Origin: Pseudomonas sp. S37
GTDB taxonomy: Bacteria; Pseudomonadota; Gammaproteobacteria; Pseudomonadales; Pseudomonadaceae
Assembly: GCF_016658545.1 (NCBI RefSeq)
Contig: NZ_JACVZC010000020.1
Span: forward strand, 1 to 64,000
Reading direction: 5' to 3'
DNA: 64,000 nt
Below the pieces are notes generated by a model. The model searched no databases. It saw only the letters and a program-made list of their open reading frames with translations, and was not told the DNA's origin. Shown here piece after piece: positions 44,347 through 53,515 of this stretch; the stretch's first letter is position 1, and each line of letters begins with the position of its first letter. The translations under genes and the position numbers were made by a program.

Positions 44347-45504
44347 TCAATCCGCCAGTGCTCGCAAGCGCCCCGTGGCCCGATAGGACTGCCGGGCAAA
44401 GCACACGAACAGCCCGGCCATCAGCGCCAGCGCCATCGGCAAGCCATGCGGCGCCACACCCATCGCTGCGCCACTGACCAGCGGCCCCACCAGGCTACCC
44501 ACGCCCCACAGCAAGCCCACGCTGGCATTGGCGGTCACCAGGTCCTGGCCTTTGAAGCGCTGGCCGATCAGCACCAGCGCCAACGTGTAGATACCCCCGG
44601 CCACTGCGCCCAGCACTACCAGCAGTGGCCACAAAAGCCAGGTCATGTTCAGCAGCCACGGCAGGCCGATGCCGATCGCCATCGCCACCAACCCGCACAC
44701 CAGGTGCAGCCCGGTACGCTCGACCCGGTCGGCCAGCCAGCCCAGCGGCAACTGGAACAGCATGTCGCCGGCAAACACCACCGTTACCATCAATGCCGCT
44801 ACACCAACGGCGAAACCATGGCTGCTGGCGTACACCGGCAACAGCGACAGCACCACGGCATCGAAGAACGAGAAGAACAGCACCGCCATGCACAGCGCCG
44901 GCGCCACACGGAAGAACCCGGCGAGACCAAAGCTTTTTTCGCCTTCTTCGTGTTCAACATGGTCGTTGGGCACGGTCAGCACGATGCACAGCAAGGCCAT
45001 CCCATAGCAAACGGTAACGACGCCAGTGATCCACGGGCTGTCGGCGCCCAGCACGGCCAGCATGGCCGGGCCGAGTACCTGGAAACCGGTAAAGCTGGTG
45101 GCGTACAGGGCCATGATCTTGCCGCGGTTGTGCTCGGGGCACAGTTCGTTGACCCACGACTCACCCAGGATGATGGCGATGCCCATGCCAAGCCCCAGGC
45201 CCAGGCGCAGCAGCGCCAGCAGCCACAGCGAGCCGAACGCCGATTCGAGCAAGGCGATGCTGAGCGTACACAGGCTGAAACACAGCAGGTAAATGGTGCG
45301 CCGGGTGAGATGGCGGCAGCAGGCGTCGACCAGAAATGCCGAGAGCATCATGCCTGCGGCAGGGATGGCCGAAATGATGCCGATTTCCAGGGTGCTGGCG
45401 CCGGCCTCGTGCAGGCGCAACGAAACCAGCGGCAGGCTGGCCCCCAGGCTGAAACCCACGACTGAAACGGCGAACAACAGGCCCGCCAGCAAACGCATGT
45501 TCAT
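44347..45504 (-). CDS. MFS transporter (YcaD-like)
   Basis: 385 residues from the ATG at 45504, which has AAGGAG 7 bases upstream. Twelve hydrophobic segments in two halves with a charged middle loop (PNDHVEHEEGEK). Between helices 2 and 3 is VDACCRHLTRRTIYLLCF, a variant of the MFS loop motif; GLGMGIAIILGESWVNELCPEHNRGK after helix 4 is typical of the YcaD group. Substrate not known. Confidence 0.85.
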   Translation of the reverse strand: MNMRLLAGLLFAVSVVGFSLGASLPLVSLRLHEAGASTLEIGIISAIPAAGMMLSAFLVDACCRHLTRRTIYLLCFSLCTLSIALLESAFGSLWLLALLRLGLGLGMGIAIILGESWVNELCPEHNRGKIMALYATSFTGFQVLGPAMLAVLGADSPWITGVVTVCYGMALLCIVLTVPNDHVEHEEGEKSFGLAGFFRVAPALCMAVLFFSFFDAVVLSLLPVYASSHGFAVGVAALMVTVVFAGDMLFQLPLGWLADRVERTGLHLVCGLVAMAIGIGLPWLLNMTWLLWPLLVVLGAVAGGIYTLALVLIGQRFKGQDLVTANASVGLLWGVGSLVGPLVSGAAMGVAPHGLPMALALMAGLFVCFARQSYRATGRLRALAD

Positions 45505-45825
45505 GTACCACTCCTTGCAAACCGAAAAGACGTGCAGACACAGGCGCGCACGCCGGGGTGGCGCGCGACGCAAAAGCGCAGATCAGTTCAGGCGAGGTGT
45601 GGCGAGAAGGTGAAGGCAAACAGCACGCTGCGGCGGCGCTTGAGTACCGTGTCGCTCGGCCACGCGTGACGCAGGGCCTGGAGGGCAGGCTGGCGGGCGT
45701 TGGGCAGGGACTGGGTACGGCGCATTGCGTTGGCTACTTTGTGGAGGGTTGAAAAAGAGGCGGCACTCTAGGCCAACGGTGATCAGGTCGTCAATTGTCG
45801 GGGCCGCTTTGCGACCCCGGCAATA
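45505..45825. other. Gap upstream of the YcaD-like gene, with a REP half-unit
   Basis: No gene is seen. It includes the promoter region of the MFS gene on the minus strand and a single degenerate REP half at about 45799-45824 (GGGGCCGCTTTGCGACCCC). Short ORFs here show no codon bias. Confidence 0.5.
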
Positions 45826-47040
45826 TCAGCGCTTGCCGGTATTGGGCAAGAACACCGCCAACAACCCGAACAGCGGCAGGAACGAGCACACACCATAAAC
45901 ATATTCGATGCCACGCAGGTCTGCCACATACCCCAACAGCGCCGCGCCAATCCCGCCAAAGCCGAACATCAGGCCGAAGAAGATCCCGGCAATCATGCCC
46001 ACGCTGCCCGGCACCAGTTCCTGCGCATACACCACGATCGCGGAAAACGCCGAAGCCAGGATAAAGCCGATCACCACGCTCAATACCGTCGTCCAGAACA
46101 GGTCGGCATACGGCAGCGCCAGGGTGAACGGCGTCACGCCCAGGATCGAGAACCAGATTACCGCCTTGCGCCCGATGCGGTCGCCGATCGGCCCGCCGAA
46201 GAAGGTACCGGCCGCCACCGCACCGAGGAACAGGAACAGGTGCAGCTGTGAGCTGGCCACCGATACACCGAACTTCTCGATCAGGTAGAAGGTGAAATAG
46301 CTGGTGAAGCTGGCCATGTAGAAGTACTTGGAGAACACCAGCAAGCCCAGCACGATCAGCGCCGCAATCACACGGTTCCGCGAGATGCCGTGGGTGGCCT
46401 GCACCGCCTTGCGCGCCTTGGCCTGGTTGAGGTGTTCCTTGTACCAGCTACGCAGCATCAGGGTAACGCCGAGGAAGAACAGCGCGGCCAGGCCGAACCA
46501 GGCGACGTGGGTCTGGCCGAACGGAATCACGATGGCCGCTGCCAGCAGCGGGCCCAGGGCGGAACCGGTGTTACCGCCCACCTGGAAGGTGGACTGGGCC
46601 AGGCCAAAGCGCCCGCCCGAAGCCAGCCGCGCGATGCGCGAGGTCTCCGGGTGGAAGGTGGACGAGCCGATGCCCACCAGCGCCGACGCCAGCAAGATCA
46701 TCGGGAAGCTGCCAACGAAGGCCAGCATCACGATACCCACCAATGTGCACAGGGTGCCCAGCGGCAGCAGGTTCGGCGCGGGCCGACGGTCGGTAAAGAA
46801 GCCGACCCAGGGCTGCAACAGCGAGGCGGTGATCTGGAACGTCAAAGTAATCATGCCGATCTGGGCGAAGCTCAGGTCGTAGTTGGCTTTGAGCATCGGG
46901 TAGATCGCCGGCAGTACCGACTGGATCAGGTCGTTGATCAAGTGCGCCAAGGCGCAGAAGCCGATGATGCGCATCACCAGCGGCGTGCTTTGGCTTGCCG
47001 CTGCAGGGGTGGATGCGGTGGAGGCACTACTGGTGGCCAT
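45826..47040 (-). CDS. MFS transporter, fosmidomycin-resistance (Fsr) type
   Basis: 404 residues, 12 hydrophobic segments. The opening FCALAHLINDLIQSVLPAIYPMLKANYDLSFAQIGMITL and GVGIGSSTFHPETSRIAR-like motif (VGIGSSTFHPETSRIARLAS near 125) are highly characteristic of Fsr exporters. It probably effluxes small hydrophilic compounds. The gene is divergent from the orphan fecR, with a Fur-like site between them that may serve either. Confidence 0.9.
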   Translation of the reverse strand: MATSSASTASTPAAASQSTPLVMRIIGFCALAHLINDLIQSVLPAIYPMLKANYDLSFAQIGMITLTFQITASLLQPWVGFFTDRRPAPNLLPLGTLCTLVGIVMLAFVGSFPMILLASALVGIGSSTFHPETSRIARLASGGRFGLAQSTFQVGGNTGSALGPLLAAAIVIPFGQTHVAWFGLAALFFLGVTLMLRSWYKEHLNQAKARKAVQATHGISRNRVIAALIVLGLLVFSKYFYMASFTSYFTFYLIEKFGVSVASSQLHLFLFLGAVAAGTFFGGPIGDRIGRKAVIWFSILGVTPFTLALPYADLFWTTVLSVVIGFILASAFSAIVVYAQELVPGSVGMIAGIFFGLMFGFGGIGAALLGYVADLRGIEYVYGVCSFLPLFGLLAVFLPNTGKR

Positions 47041-47132
47041 TTGCCTAAATCTCCGTCCTCAGGTTTAGGATCCGATTATCGGGAAACAAATAGATACATA
47101 GCTACCTTTTTTATCCCTCTGTCGCAACGTAC

Positions 47133-47155
47133 TTGAAAATGGTTCTCAATATAAT
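47133..47155 (+). promoter_or_regulatory. Fur-box-like site between fsr-like and orphan fecR genes
   Basis: TTGAAAATGGTTCTCAATAT; its complement reads ATTGAGAACCATTTTCAA, with TGAGAA and TTTTCA arms, close to pseudomonad Fur operators. It is 70-90 bases upstream of fecR and about 93 bases before the divergent MFS start. Confidence 0.5.
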
Positions 47156-47224
47156 TAGCATCCTCTGCTCAATATCCCTGTCATCGTTGGGCGAATAGGC
47201 CCCTATCGTGAGCAGACCGAACCC

Positions 47225-48157
47225 ATGAGCCCGATGCCCGCCAAGCAGCTGCAGCCCGACCCACAGCAAGAAGCGCTGGAGTGGTTTTCGCTGTTGCGTC
47301 AGCCCGGTTGTGACGAAACCCAGCGCCAGGCATTCGCGGCATGGTGCCAGCAAGCCGAGAACGCCCATGCCTACGCCGAGCTGGAGACCTTCTGGCAACA
47401 GTTGCAACCAGCCCCCGCCCGCCCTCGCCCACGGCAAGTGACCGAGCGGCGCAGCCACCTGGGCAGGGGGTTGGCGCTACTGTTCCTGCTGGGGCTGGGC
47501 GCGGCAGCCTATCTGTACTGGCCGCTGATGCAGCGCCTGGCCAGCGAGTTGCACACCGACGTCGGCGAGCGCCGCAGCACACGCCTGGCAGATGGCACCA
47601 CTTTGAACCTGGACAGCGCCAGCGCGATGAACGTTGACCTGCGCAGCCGCACGCGCCAGCTGCATCTGGTGCAGGGCCAGGTGTATCTGGAAGTAATGCT
47701 CGATGGGCGAGCCATGGAAGTGGAAGTGGGCAACGCACGCATCCAGGTGTTCGGCACCCGCTTGCAGGTGGCCCGCCACGCCAACCATGACGAACTTGTG
47801 GTCATCAGTGGCAAGGCCATGGTCCTCCAGGGCGGGGAGCAGCACCTGGTCTCGGCTGGAGAGCGGGTAACCTTCGATGAGACGCGCTTCGACCCGGTGC
47901 AGAAGGCAGACCTGAAAACCGCCGACAGTTGGCGCAACGGCCACCTCAAGGCCACCGACATGCCATTGGGGCAGGTGCTGGAACGCCTGGCCGGCTACCA
48001 GGGCCAGCGCTTGTGGCTGATGGATGAACAGGTGGCCCATCGACGGGTGAGCGGCGACTTCAACCTCGACCGGCCCGGCGAGAGCCTGCAATCTCTGGCC
48101 GCGGCCCAGCATCTACAGCTGCAGGGCGTGCTCGGGCACTGGCTTGTAGTCCGCTAA
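47225..48157 (+). CDS. Orphan FecR-family regulator
   Basis: 310 residues. N-terminal cytoplasmic domain (QEALEWFSLLRQPGCDETQRQAFAAWCQQAENAHAYAELETFW), a membrane segment (GLALLFLLGLGAAAYLYWPL near 82-101), FecR domain (TDVGERRSTRLADGTTLNLDSASAMNVDLRSR) and a C-terminal STN-like part. No ECF sigma gene lies upstream or downstream: the divergent neighbour is an MFS gene and the following one is tRNA-Met. It may regulate a distant sigma factor, or be the survivor of a lost set. Confidence 0.92.
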   Translation: MSPMPAKQLQPDPQQEALEWFSLLRQPGCDETQRQAFAAWCQQAENAHAYAELETFWQQLQPAPARPRPRQVTERRSHLGRGLALLFLLGLGAAAYLYWPLMQRLASELHTDVGERRSTRLADGTTLNLDSASAMNVDLRSRTRQLHLVQGQVYLEVMLDGRAMEVEVGNARIQVFGTRLQVARHANHDELVVISGKAMVLQGGEQHLVSAGERVTFDETRFDPVQKADLKTADSWRNGHLKATDMPLGQVLERLAGYQGQRLWLMDEQVAHRRVSGDFNLDRPGESLQSLAAAQHLQLQGVLGHWLVVR

Positions 48158-48213
48158 AACCGGGCCTGGCCGCTAAGTTTTTGAAAGCGTGCAAATTTTT
48201 TTTGAAATGAGTG

Positions 48214-48242
48214 TTGACAGGGGGGGCGTTCAAGAGAATAAT
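48214..48242 (+). promoter_or_regulatory. Sigma-70 promoter for tRNA-Met
   Basis: TTGACA at 48214-48219, exactly 17 bases, then AATAAT at 48237-48242. The tRNA begins 11 bases later. Confidence 0.88.
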
Positions 48243-48252
48243 GCGCGCCATC

Positions 48253-48329
48253 GGCTACATAGCTCAGTTGGTTAGAGCATAGCATTCATAATGCTGGGGT
48301 CCGGGGTTCAAGTCCCTGTGTAGCCACCA
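48253..48329 (+). tRNA. tRNA-Met (anticodon CAT, elongator type)
   Basis: A complete 77-base cloverleaf with acceptor GGCTACA/TGTAGCC, anticodon stem TAGCA/TGCTG, loop TTCATAA with CAT at 48287-48289, T-loop TTCAAGT, and encoded CCA at 48327-48329. The paired first acceptor base (G-C) indicates the elongator, not the initiator. A CAT anticodon can also be a tRNA-Ile lysidine species; the overall sequence favours Met. Confidence 0.92.
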
Positions 48330-48340
48330 AACAAGACGAA

Positions 48341-48367
48341 GGGCTTACCGCAAGGTAAGCCCTTTTT
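48341..48367 (+). terminator. Rho-independent terminator after tRNA-Met
   Basis: GGGCTTACC (48341-48349), loop GCAA, GGTAAGCCC (48354-48362), then TTTTT. Confidence 0.95.
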
Positions 48368-48402
48368 CTTTGCCTGTAATAAATCCCAAAGATTACGCGC
48401 GC

Positions 48403-48521
48403 CCTGTAGGAGCGGCCTTGCGTCGCGATGGGCTGCGCAGCAGCCCCGGCAATTTGTGCATCTGTGCGCAAACCTTGGGGCTGCTGCGCAGCCCATCGCG
48501 ACACAAGGCCGCTCCTACAAG
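48403..48521. repeat. REP pair (GTGTCGCGAT class)
   Basis: CCTGTAGGAGCGGCCTTGCG with the opposed GACACAAGGCCGCTCCTACA around GGGCTGCGCAGCAGCCC inner palindromes, between tRNA-Met and the third receptor gene. Confidence 0.88.
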
Positions 48522-48559
48522 GGTACGCGGACCGCTTGCGACCTCAGTTCTCTACGCCA

Positions 48560-51067
48560 TCAGAACGCCCACTTGGAACTCAGCATGAAGTTGCGCGGCT
48601 CACCATACGAGGCACTGTTGAAGTTGTCGTCGAATGAGCTGAAGTACTTCTCGTCGAACAGGTTGTTCACGGTCGCGGTTGCCGACCACTGCGCCGTGAT
48701 CTGGTAGCGCGCCATCAAGCCGACGGTGGCATAGTCGCCCTGCTTGATCTTCACAGGGTTGCCAACCTGCCACGGCGTGGCGGTGAAATGCATGCCACTT
48801 TGCCAGTTCACCCCACCCCCCACGGTCAGGCGGCTCAGTTCAGCGGGTAGCTGGTAGGTCGTCCAGAGCTTGAACATGTCCATCGGAATGGTGGTCTTCA
48901 CCCGCTCGCCATCGTGGTCCTTGACCTTGGAATGGGTATAGCTGCCCATCAGGTTCCAGCCTGGCGCCAACTCCCCGCTCACCTCCATGTCGAGGCCTCG
49001 GGTAGTGGTCTTTTCCGCTCGATAAGCGGTAATCAGGCCATCACTCCCTGCCACGGTGCCATCTGCCACGGCATCGTTGTCCAACTGCACTTCGTACAAG
49101 GCAATCGCTGTATTCAGGCGGCCGTCAAAATATTCACCCTTCAGGCCAACCTCATAGTTGTCGCCTTCACGCGGCTCCAGCAACTTGCCTGCCTGGTTGC
49201 GATACGGCTGCGGCTTGAAGATGCTGGTATAGCTGGCATAAACCGAATGCACATCATCCAGGTCGTAGACCACGCCGGCATACGGCGTCACTTCCCCCGT
49301 TGCCTTTACCGAGTCATCAGTGTCGTAAGGCTGCAGGCTGGCAACGTGATAATGGAACAAGGCATCGTACTGATAGTTGCTGACCCGTGCGCCAAGGATC
49401 ACCGACACGTCATCAGTGGGTTTCAGCCGCGTGGCCAGGTAAGCACCGGTCTGGCGCTGATCGATATCGTCGTCTTCACGGTTGAAGTTATAGGCAGGCG
49501 TCGGCCCATGATTGTCCCAGCTCCAGACATTCACCGGCACGCCGCTGACGCCGTTGTTGCTGCTGCCATTGGCCAGCAGGTTGCCAAAGCCGTTACGGCG
49601 GTTTTCATAGCTTTGGTAATTGAAGCCCATGACCAGTTCGTGCTCACGGCCCAGCAACTGGAACGGCCCACTCAGCATCACATCGACCCCCCGCTGCTTC
49701 TGCGTGTTGTCGCCCTTGGTGGCGGTGTAGCGCAAACCATCGCCGGTAGACGGGTTGAGCACACCCGTGGTGGTGCCGACGATGACCGAGTCGTAGTCGC
49801 GGGTACCGTACAGGTAGTTGGCAGCAAGCTTGAGTGTCCAGCCCTGCCCCAGCCGCTGTTCCAGCGAGGTAAAGGTGTTGACCGACTCCTGCCGGTTGCT
49901 GCTGTCGCGACTGGCGCCGTTGTATGAGCGCGGCATGCGGTACTGGTAGCCGCGCCCCGAGCCATCGGTGGCTACCACCGGTAACCCGGTGGTGGAGAAC
50001 CCGCGCGGGTCGCTGTCGAGGTACTCGACGCCCAGGGTGAACAGCGTATCGGGGCTCAGGTCCATCTCGCTGACGCCATACACGATGGTCTTCTGCTGCT
50101 GCAGATGGTCGGTGAAGCTGTTGCCCTGCTGGTACGCCGCCACCGCGCGGCCGCGCACGCCACCGTTATCGGTCAATGGCCCGGACACATCCACTTCGGT
50201 ACGGTACAAGTCCCAGGAACCCAGCCCGCCGCTGATATAGCCCTGGAAGTGGTCGGTGGGCTTCTTGCGCACCAGGTTTACCGTGCCGGACGGGTCGCCC
50301 GCCCCCGTCAGCAGCCCGGTGGCACCACGCACCACCTCCACCCGGTCGTAGATGGCCATGTCAGAAAGCGCCTGGGGCAATGCCTGGCTGAAGGCGAATG
50401 TGGTGGTAGGCATGCCATCGTACTGGAAGCTGTCGATGGCCAGCCCTCGGGAGAACACGTACAGGCGATCGCTGCCCGGGCTTTGCACATTGATCCCGGC
50501 AGTCTGCTCCAGCACCTGGCCAAGGCTGCGCAGATTCTGGTCTTCAATGCGCTGGCGGGTCATCACGCTCATCGACTGGGGTGTCTCGCGCAAACTCAGA
50601 TTGAGCTTGGTGGCAGCGTTGCTCGAAGCTGTCGTGTAAGCGCCTGTGCCTTCGGTGGTGCTGCCCAGCAGCTGGCTGTTGATGGTGGTAGCACGTAGCT
50701 CCAGCGCCCCGTCATTACCGGGCACACCGACCAGCACAAACCCGTCGGCATTTCCCTGCGCCTGCAGCCCCTGACCACCCAGCAGAACAGCGAAACCGTC
50801 TTGTACGCCAAAGTTGCCCTGCAACCCTGTGCTGCGCCGCCCCGCCACCTGGCTGGCATCGAAAGAAATGGCCACACCGGCCTGGCGGGCGAAGCTGCTG
50901 AGTACATCGCCCAGCTGCCCTGCCGCGATGTCGTAGCGCTGCACCTGTTGCTGGGCCTGGGCCATCGGTATCAGCGCCAGCGTCAGGCTACCCAGCCCCA
51001 GATGAATACCCAGGGCCAGCGCATTGCGAGGCATGAAAGGGATGCGCGCGCGCACGTTCGAAAGCAT
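48560..51067 (-). CDS. TonB-dependent siderophore receptor with signalling domain
   Basis: 835 residues with GGAG upstream of the ATG. Signal peptide to about 38 (MAQAQQQ), STN domain (about 42-120: QRYDIAAGQLGDVLSSFARQAGVAISFDASQV), plug (TPQSMSVMTRQRIEDQN; VEVVRGATGLLTGAGDPSGTVNLVRKKPT) and a barrel ending in Phe (SKWAF). The GTVNLVRKKPT form is common among ferric-pyoverdine/FpvA-like and FhuE-like receptors; the ligand is open. It lies 76 bases after its fecR gene, and convergent to tRNA-Met. Confidence 0.95.
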   Translation of the reverse strand: MLSNVRARIPFMPRNALALGIHLGLGSLTLALIPMAQAQQQVQRYDIAAGQLGDVLSSFARQAGVAISFDASQVAGRRSTGLQGNFGVQDGFAVLLGGQGLQAQGNADGFVLVGVPGNDGALELRATTINSQLLGSTTEGTGAYTTASSNAATKLNLSLRETPQSMSVMTRQRIEDQNLRSLGQVLEQTAGINVQSPGSDRLYVFSRGLAIDSFQYDGMPTTTFAFSQALPQALSDMAIYDRVEVVRGATGLLTGAGDPSGTVNLVRKKPTDHFQGYISGGLGSWDLYRTEVDVSGPLTDNGGVRGRAVAAYQQGNSFTDHLQQQKTIVYGVSEMDLSPDTLFTLGVEYLDSDPRGFSTTGLPVVATDGSGRGYQYRMPRSYNGASRDSSNRQESVNTFTSLEQRLGQGWTLKLAANYLYGTRDYDSVIVGTTTGVLNPSTGDGLRYTATKGDNTQKQRGVDVMLSGPFQLLGREHELVMGFNYQSYENRRNGFGNLLANGSSNNGVSGVPVNVWSWDNHGPTPAYNFNREDDDIDQRQTGAYLATRLKPTDDVSVILGARVSNYQYDALFHYHVASLQPYDTDDSVKATGEVTPYAGVVYDLDDVHSVYASYTSIFKPQPYRNQAGKLLEPREGDNYEVGLKGEYFDGRLNTAIALYEVQLDNDAVADGTVAGSDGLITAYRAEKTTTRGLDMEVSGELAPGWNLMGSYTHSKVKDHDGERVKTTIPMDMFKLWTTYQLPAELSRLTVGGGVNWQSGMHFTATPWQVGNPVKIKQGDYATVGLMARYQITAQWSATATVNNLFDEKYFSSFDDNFNSASYGEPRNFMLSSKWAF

Positions 51068-51143
51068 GTTCCCGATACTCCGTTATGTAGGCTTACGACA
51101 AGGACGCACGGAAATCGGTAACTGGAAGCAGCTGGCTATTTTT

Positions 51144-52094
51144 TTATCTGAGCGTGGATTCAGGCAGGTAACGCACCCGGGTGATCCACGGCGTGTAGTG
51201 ATCGATGCCCAGTGGCAGGCTACGGGCCAGCAGGCGCAAGGCGCGCTCGCTGTCGTCGACGGGCAGCACGGCGGTGACGCGGATGTTGGCCAGGGCCTTG
51301 CGATCGAACAGCAGGTAGCCCGAATGGTTACGGCCCAATTGTTCGAGCACTTCAACCAGCGGCCGCTCGCGCACCACCAGTTGGTGCCGCGCCCAGGCCT
51401 GCTCCACGCCCCTGGCATCGATGGCTTGCACCTCGCCAGGGCCAGTGGCATCGAAATGCAGTTCCTGGCCTGCGGTTACCACCCGGCGCTGACCGTGGCT
51501 GTCGACTTCGGTACTGGACTCGATCATGGCCAGGCGCGAGCCTTCGGCCAATTGCTCCACTACAAAGCGCGTCCCCAGTGCCCGTACACTGCCGTGCTCG
51601 GTCACCACCTTGAACGGGCGCGCAGCATCCTTGGCCACATCCACCAGGATTTCCCCGCGCAGCAGGTGCACCGTTCGCGTATTGGCATCGAAGTCCAGGT
51701 CGACAGCGGAACCGCCATCCAGCCTGAGCAGGCTGCCATCAGGCAATTGCCGCGTGCCAAATTCGCCACTGCCGGTGCGGATATCCGCCAACAGATAGGT
51801 GGCGCCCTTCTGCTGCACGAACAGGCCCAGCGGCAAGGCCAGTAACACAGCCAAGGCCAACGCCTTGAGCTTTTGCGCCGAACGTTGCTGCTTGAACGCC
51901 AGCAGCGCACTGCGTGCTGGCGCCTGTTTGAGTACCTGCAAGGGCGCCAGGGTTTCCTGCATGCGCTGGAAGGCTTCGAGGTGTTCGCTGTCCTGCGCCA
52001 GCCACACCCGGAACGCCTCACGTTCACGGCCACTGGGCTGGTCGTCCAGGCGCACCAGCCACTCGGCGGCTTCGTGGAGGATTTCCGGGCTCAC
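51144..52094 (-). CDS. FecR-family anti-sigma/sigma regulator
   Basis: 316 residues from a GTG that overlaps the sigma stop codon (GTGA). Cytoplasmic domain SPEILHEAAEWLVRLDDQPSGREREAFRVWLAQDSEHLEAFQRM, membrane segment (LKALALAVLLALPLGLFV near 92), FecR domain (TGSGEFGTRQLPDGSLLRLDGGSAVDLDF). It links the receptor at 48560-51067 to the sigma factor just upstream. Confidence 0.93.
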   Translation of the reverse strand: MSPEILHEAAEWLVRLDDQPSGREREAFRVWLAQDSEHLEAFQRMQETLAPLQVLKQAPARSALLAFKQQRSAQKLKALALAVLLALPLGLFVQQKGATYLLADIRTGSGEFGTRQLPDGSLLRLDGGSAVDLDFDANTRTVHLLRGEILVDVAKDAARPFKVVTEHGSVRALGTRFVVEQLAEGSRLAMIESSTEVDSHGQRRVVTAGQELHFDATGPGEVQAIDARGVEQAWARHQLVVRERPLVEVLEQLGRNHSGYLLFDRKALANIRVTAVLPVDDSERALRLLARSLPLGIDHYTPWITRVRYLPESTLR

Positions 52095-52612
52095 AGGCAG
52101 GCCTCTGCGGCAGCATGGCAAGCCAGCAGCGCCTGCACCAGGTAGCCCTGCACGCTCTTGGTGGAAACCTGCAGGCGCTCGGCGATTTCGCTGTGGCTCA
52201 AGCCTTCGAGGTGACGCAATACAAACGCCTGGCGAACCCGCGGCTGCATGCGCGAAAGGGCTCTGTCGATCTGTTCCAGTGCCTGTATCGCCGCATGGAT
52301 CTGCTCGGGTGAAGGCGCTTGCTGCATCTGCTCGGCATGCAGTAGCAAAGCCTCACGATAGACCTGCTCCAGCTTGTACCGGCGGCCGCGATCAATCAGC
52401 AGCCGCCGCGCCACGGTCGCCAGCAAGGCACGGGGCTCGCGCGGGGCAACATAACTGCCAGCGCTGAGCAGGCGGACGAACGTGTCCTGGGCCATGTCAG
52501 CAGCATGCTGTGGACAGTTCAGGCGCTGGCGCAACCACACCAGCAACCAGCCGTGATAACCCTTGTACAAGGCATCCAGAGTGTCTGCGGCGGCGGGCGG
52601 GGTGGGTTTCAT
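52091..52612 (-). CDS. FecI-like ECF sigma-70 factor
   Basis: 173 residues from the ATG at 52612 (MKPTPPAAADTLDALYKGYHG); a TTG five codons upstream is less likely. Region 2 LVWLRQRLNCPQHAADMAQDTFVRLLSAG and region 4 LEGLSHSEIAERLQVSTKSVQGYLVQAL are intact. Sigma, FecR and receptor run in order on the minus strand, the standard cell-surface signalling layout. Confidence 0.94.
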   Translation of the reverse strand: MKPTPPAAADTLDALYKGYHGWLLVWLRQRLNCPQHAADMAQDTFVRLLSAGSYVAPREPRALLATVARRLLIDRGRRYKLEQVYREALLLHAEQMQQAPSPEQIHAAIQALEQIDRALSRMQPRVRQAFVLRHLEGLSHSEIAERLQVSTKSVQGYLVQALLACHAAAEACL

Positions 52613-52626
52613 CGCGAAGCTTTGCA

Positions 52627-52650
52627 AATGGGAATGATTCTATTCTAATT
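52627..52650 (-). promoter_or_regulatory. Fur-box-like site upstream of the third sigma gene
   Basis: AATGGGAATGATTCTATTCT contains the GAATGATTCTATTC core resembling the pseudomonad Fur operator, just upstream of the sigma start. By eye only. Confidence 0.55.
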
Positions 52651-52679
52651 GGCCATCACGCCAACTTGCAATCACTGCC

Positions 52680-53294
52680 TCAACGCACGCCGCTCACCGC
52701 CACTGCCAGGCCAAGCCCGATCAATGCCAGGCCAATGACCCGGTCCACCAGTACTTGCCGATCAATCATCGCCTTGCGCAATACCGGGCTGGAGAAAAAC
52801 ACCGCGACCAGGCTGAACCACAGCCAGTGGGCAACGGACATGAAGGCGCCATAGGCAAAAGCCAGCTTCAGCGGGCTACCGGGTTGTACCACCTGGCTAT
52901 AGGCACTGATGACGAACAGCATGGTCTTGGGGTTGAGGGCATTGGTCAGAAAGCCAATGCGCAGGGCTTGCAGCACGCCGGCTGCCGATTGGGTACCGCC
53001 CTCGAGGCTGATCCGCCCGGTGTTGGTGAGTGACTTGTAGCCCAGGTAGATCAGGTAACCGGCGCCCAACACTTTCATGACCAGGAACAGCGCCGGGCTC
53101 TGGCGGATGATCACGGCGATGCCCAGCACCGTGTACAACACGTGCACCTGCACCCCCAGGGCGATGCCTACGGCGGCGGCAAGCCCGGCCTGGCGGCCTT
53201 GTGCATAACTGCTGCGGGTGACCATGGCAAAGTCGGCGCCGGGGCTGATGACGGCGAGGAGGGTGAACAGGGCGACGGCGATCAGTTCGGTCAT
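52680..53294 (-). CDS. LysE/RhtB-family amino-acid exporter
   Basis: 204 residues from the ATG at 53294 (MTELIAVALFTLLAVISPGADFAMVTRSSYAQGRQAGLAA). The SPGADF motif at about 17-22 and six hydrophobic segments are typical of LysE/RhtB exporters. It is divergent from a LysR-type gene across a REP pair, a common regulator-transporter arrangement, so control by that regulator is plausible. Confidence 0.9.
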   Translation of the reverse strand: MTELIAVALFTLLAVISPGADFAMVTRSSYAQGRQAGLAAAVGIALGVQVHVLYTVLGIAVIIRQSPALFLVMKVLGAGYLIYLGYKSLTNTGRISLEGGTQSAAGVLQALRIGFLTNALNPKTMLFVISAYSQVVQPGSPLKLAFAYGAFMSVAHWLWFSLVAVFFSSPVLRKAMIDRQVLVDRVIGLALIGLGLAVAVSGVR

Positions 53295-53419
53295 GCGGGC
53301 TGCTCTCGATAGGCGATGGAAATGCACATATGCGGTGATTATCGAGTGCTTATGGAGAGGTAAAAATCGATTTATAGTGAGGTAAATCTGCTAGTTTTTC
53401 TCACAGATATACACAGCCT

Positions 53420-53503
53420 GCACCGGCCTCTTCGCGGGTAAACCCGCTCCTACAATGATCTGTGTGGGAGCGGGTTCACCCGCGAAGAGGCCGGCACAGG
53501 CAA
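53420..53503. repeat. REP pair (CGCGGGTAAACCCGC class)
   Basis: CCGGCCTCTTCGCGGGTAAA and opposed GTGGGAGCGGGTTCACCCGC between lysE-like and lysR-like genes. The two units differ at the loop (TAAA versus TTCA). Confidence 0.85.
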
Positions 53504-53515
53504 CACAGGGATGCC

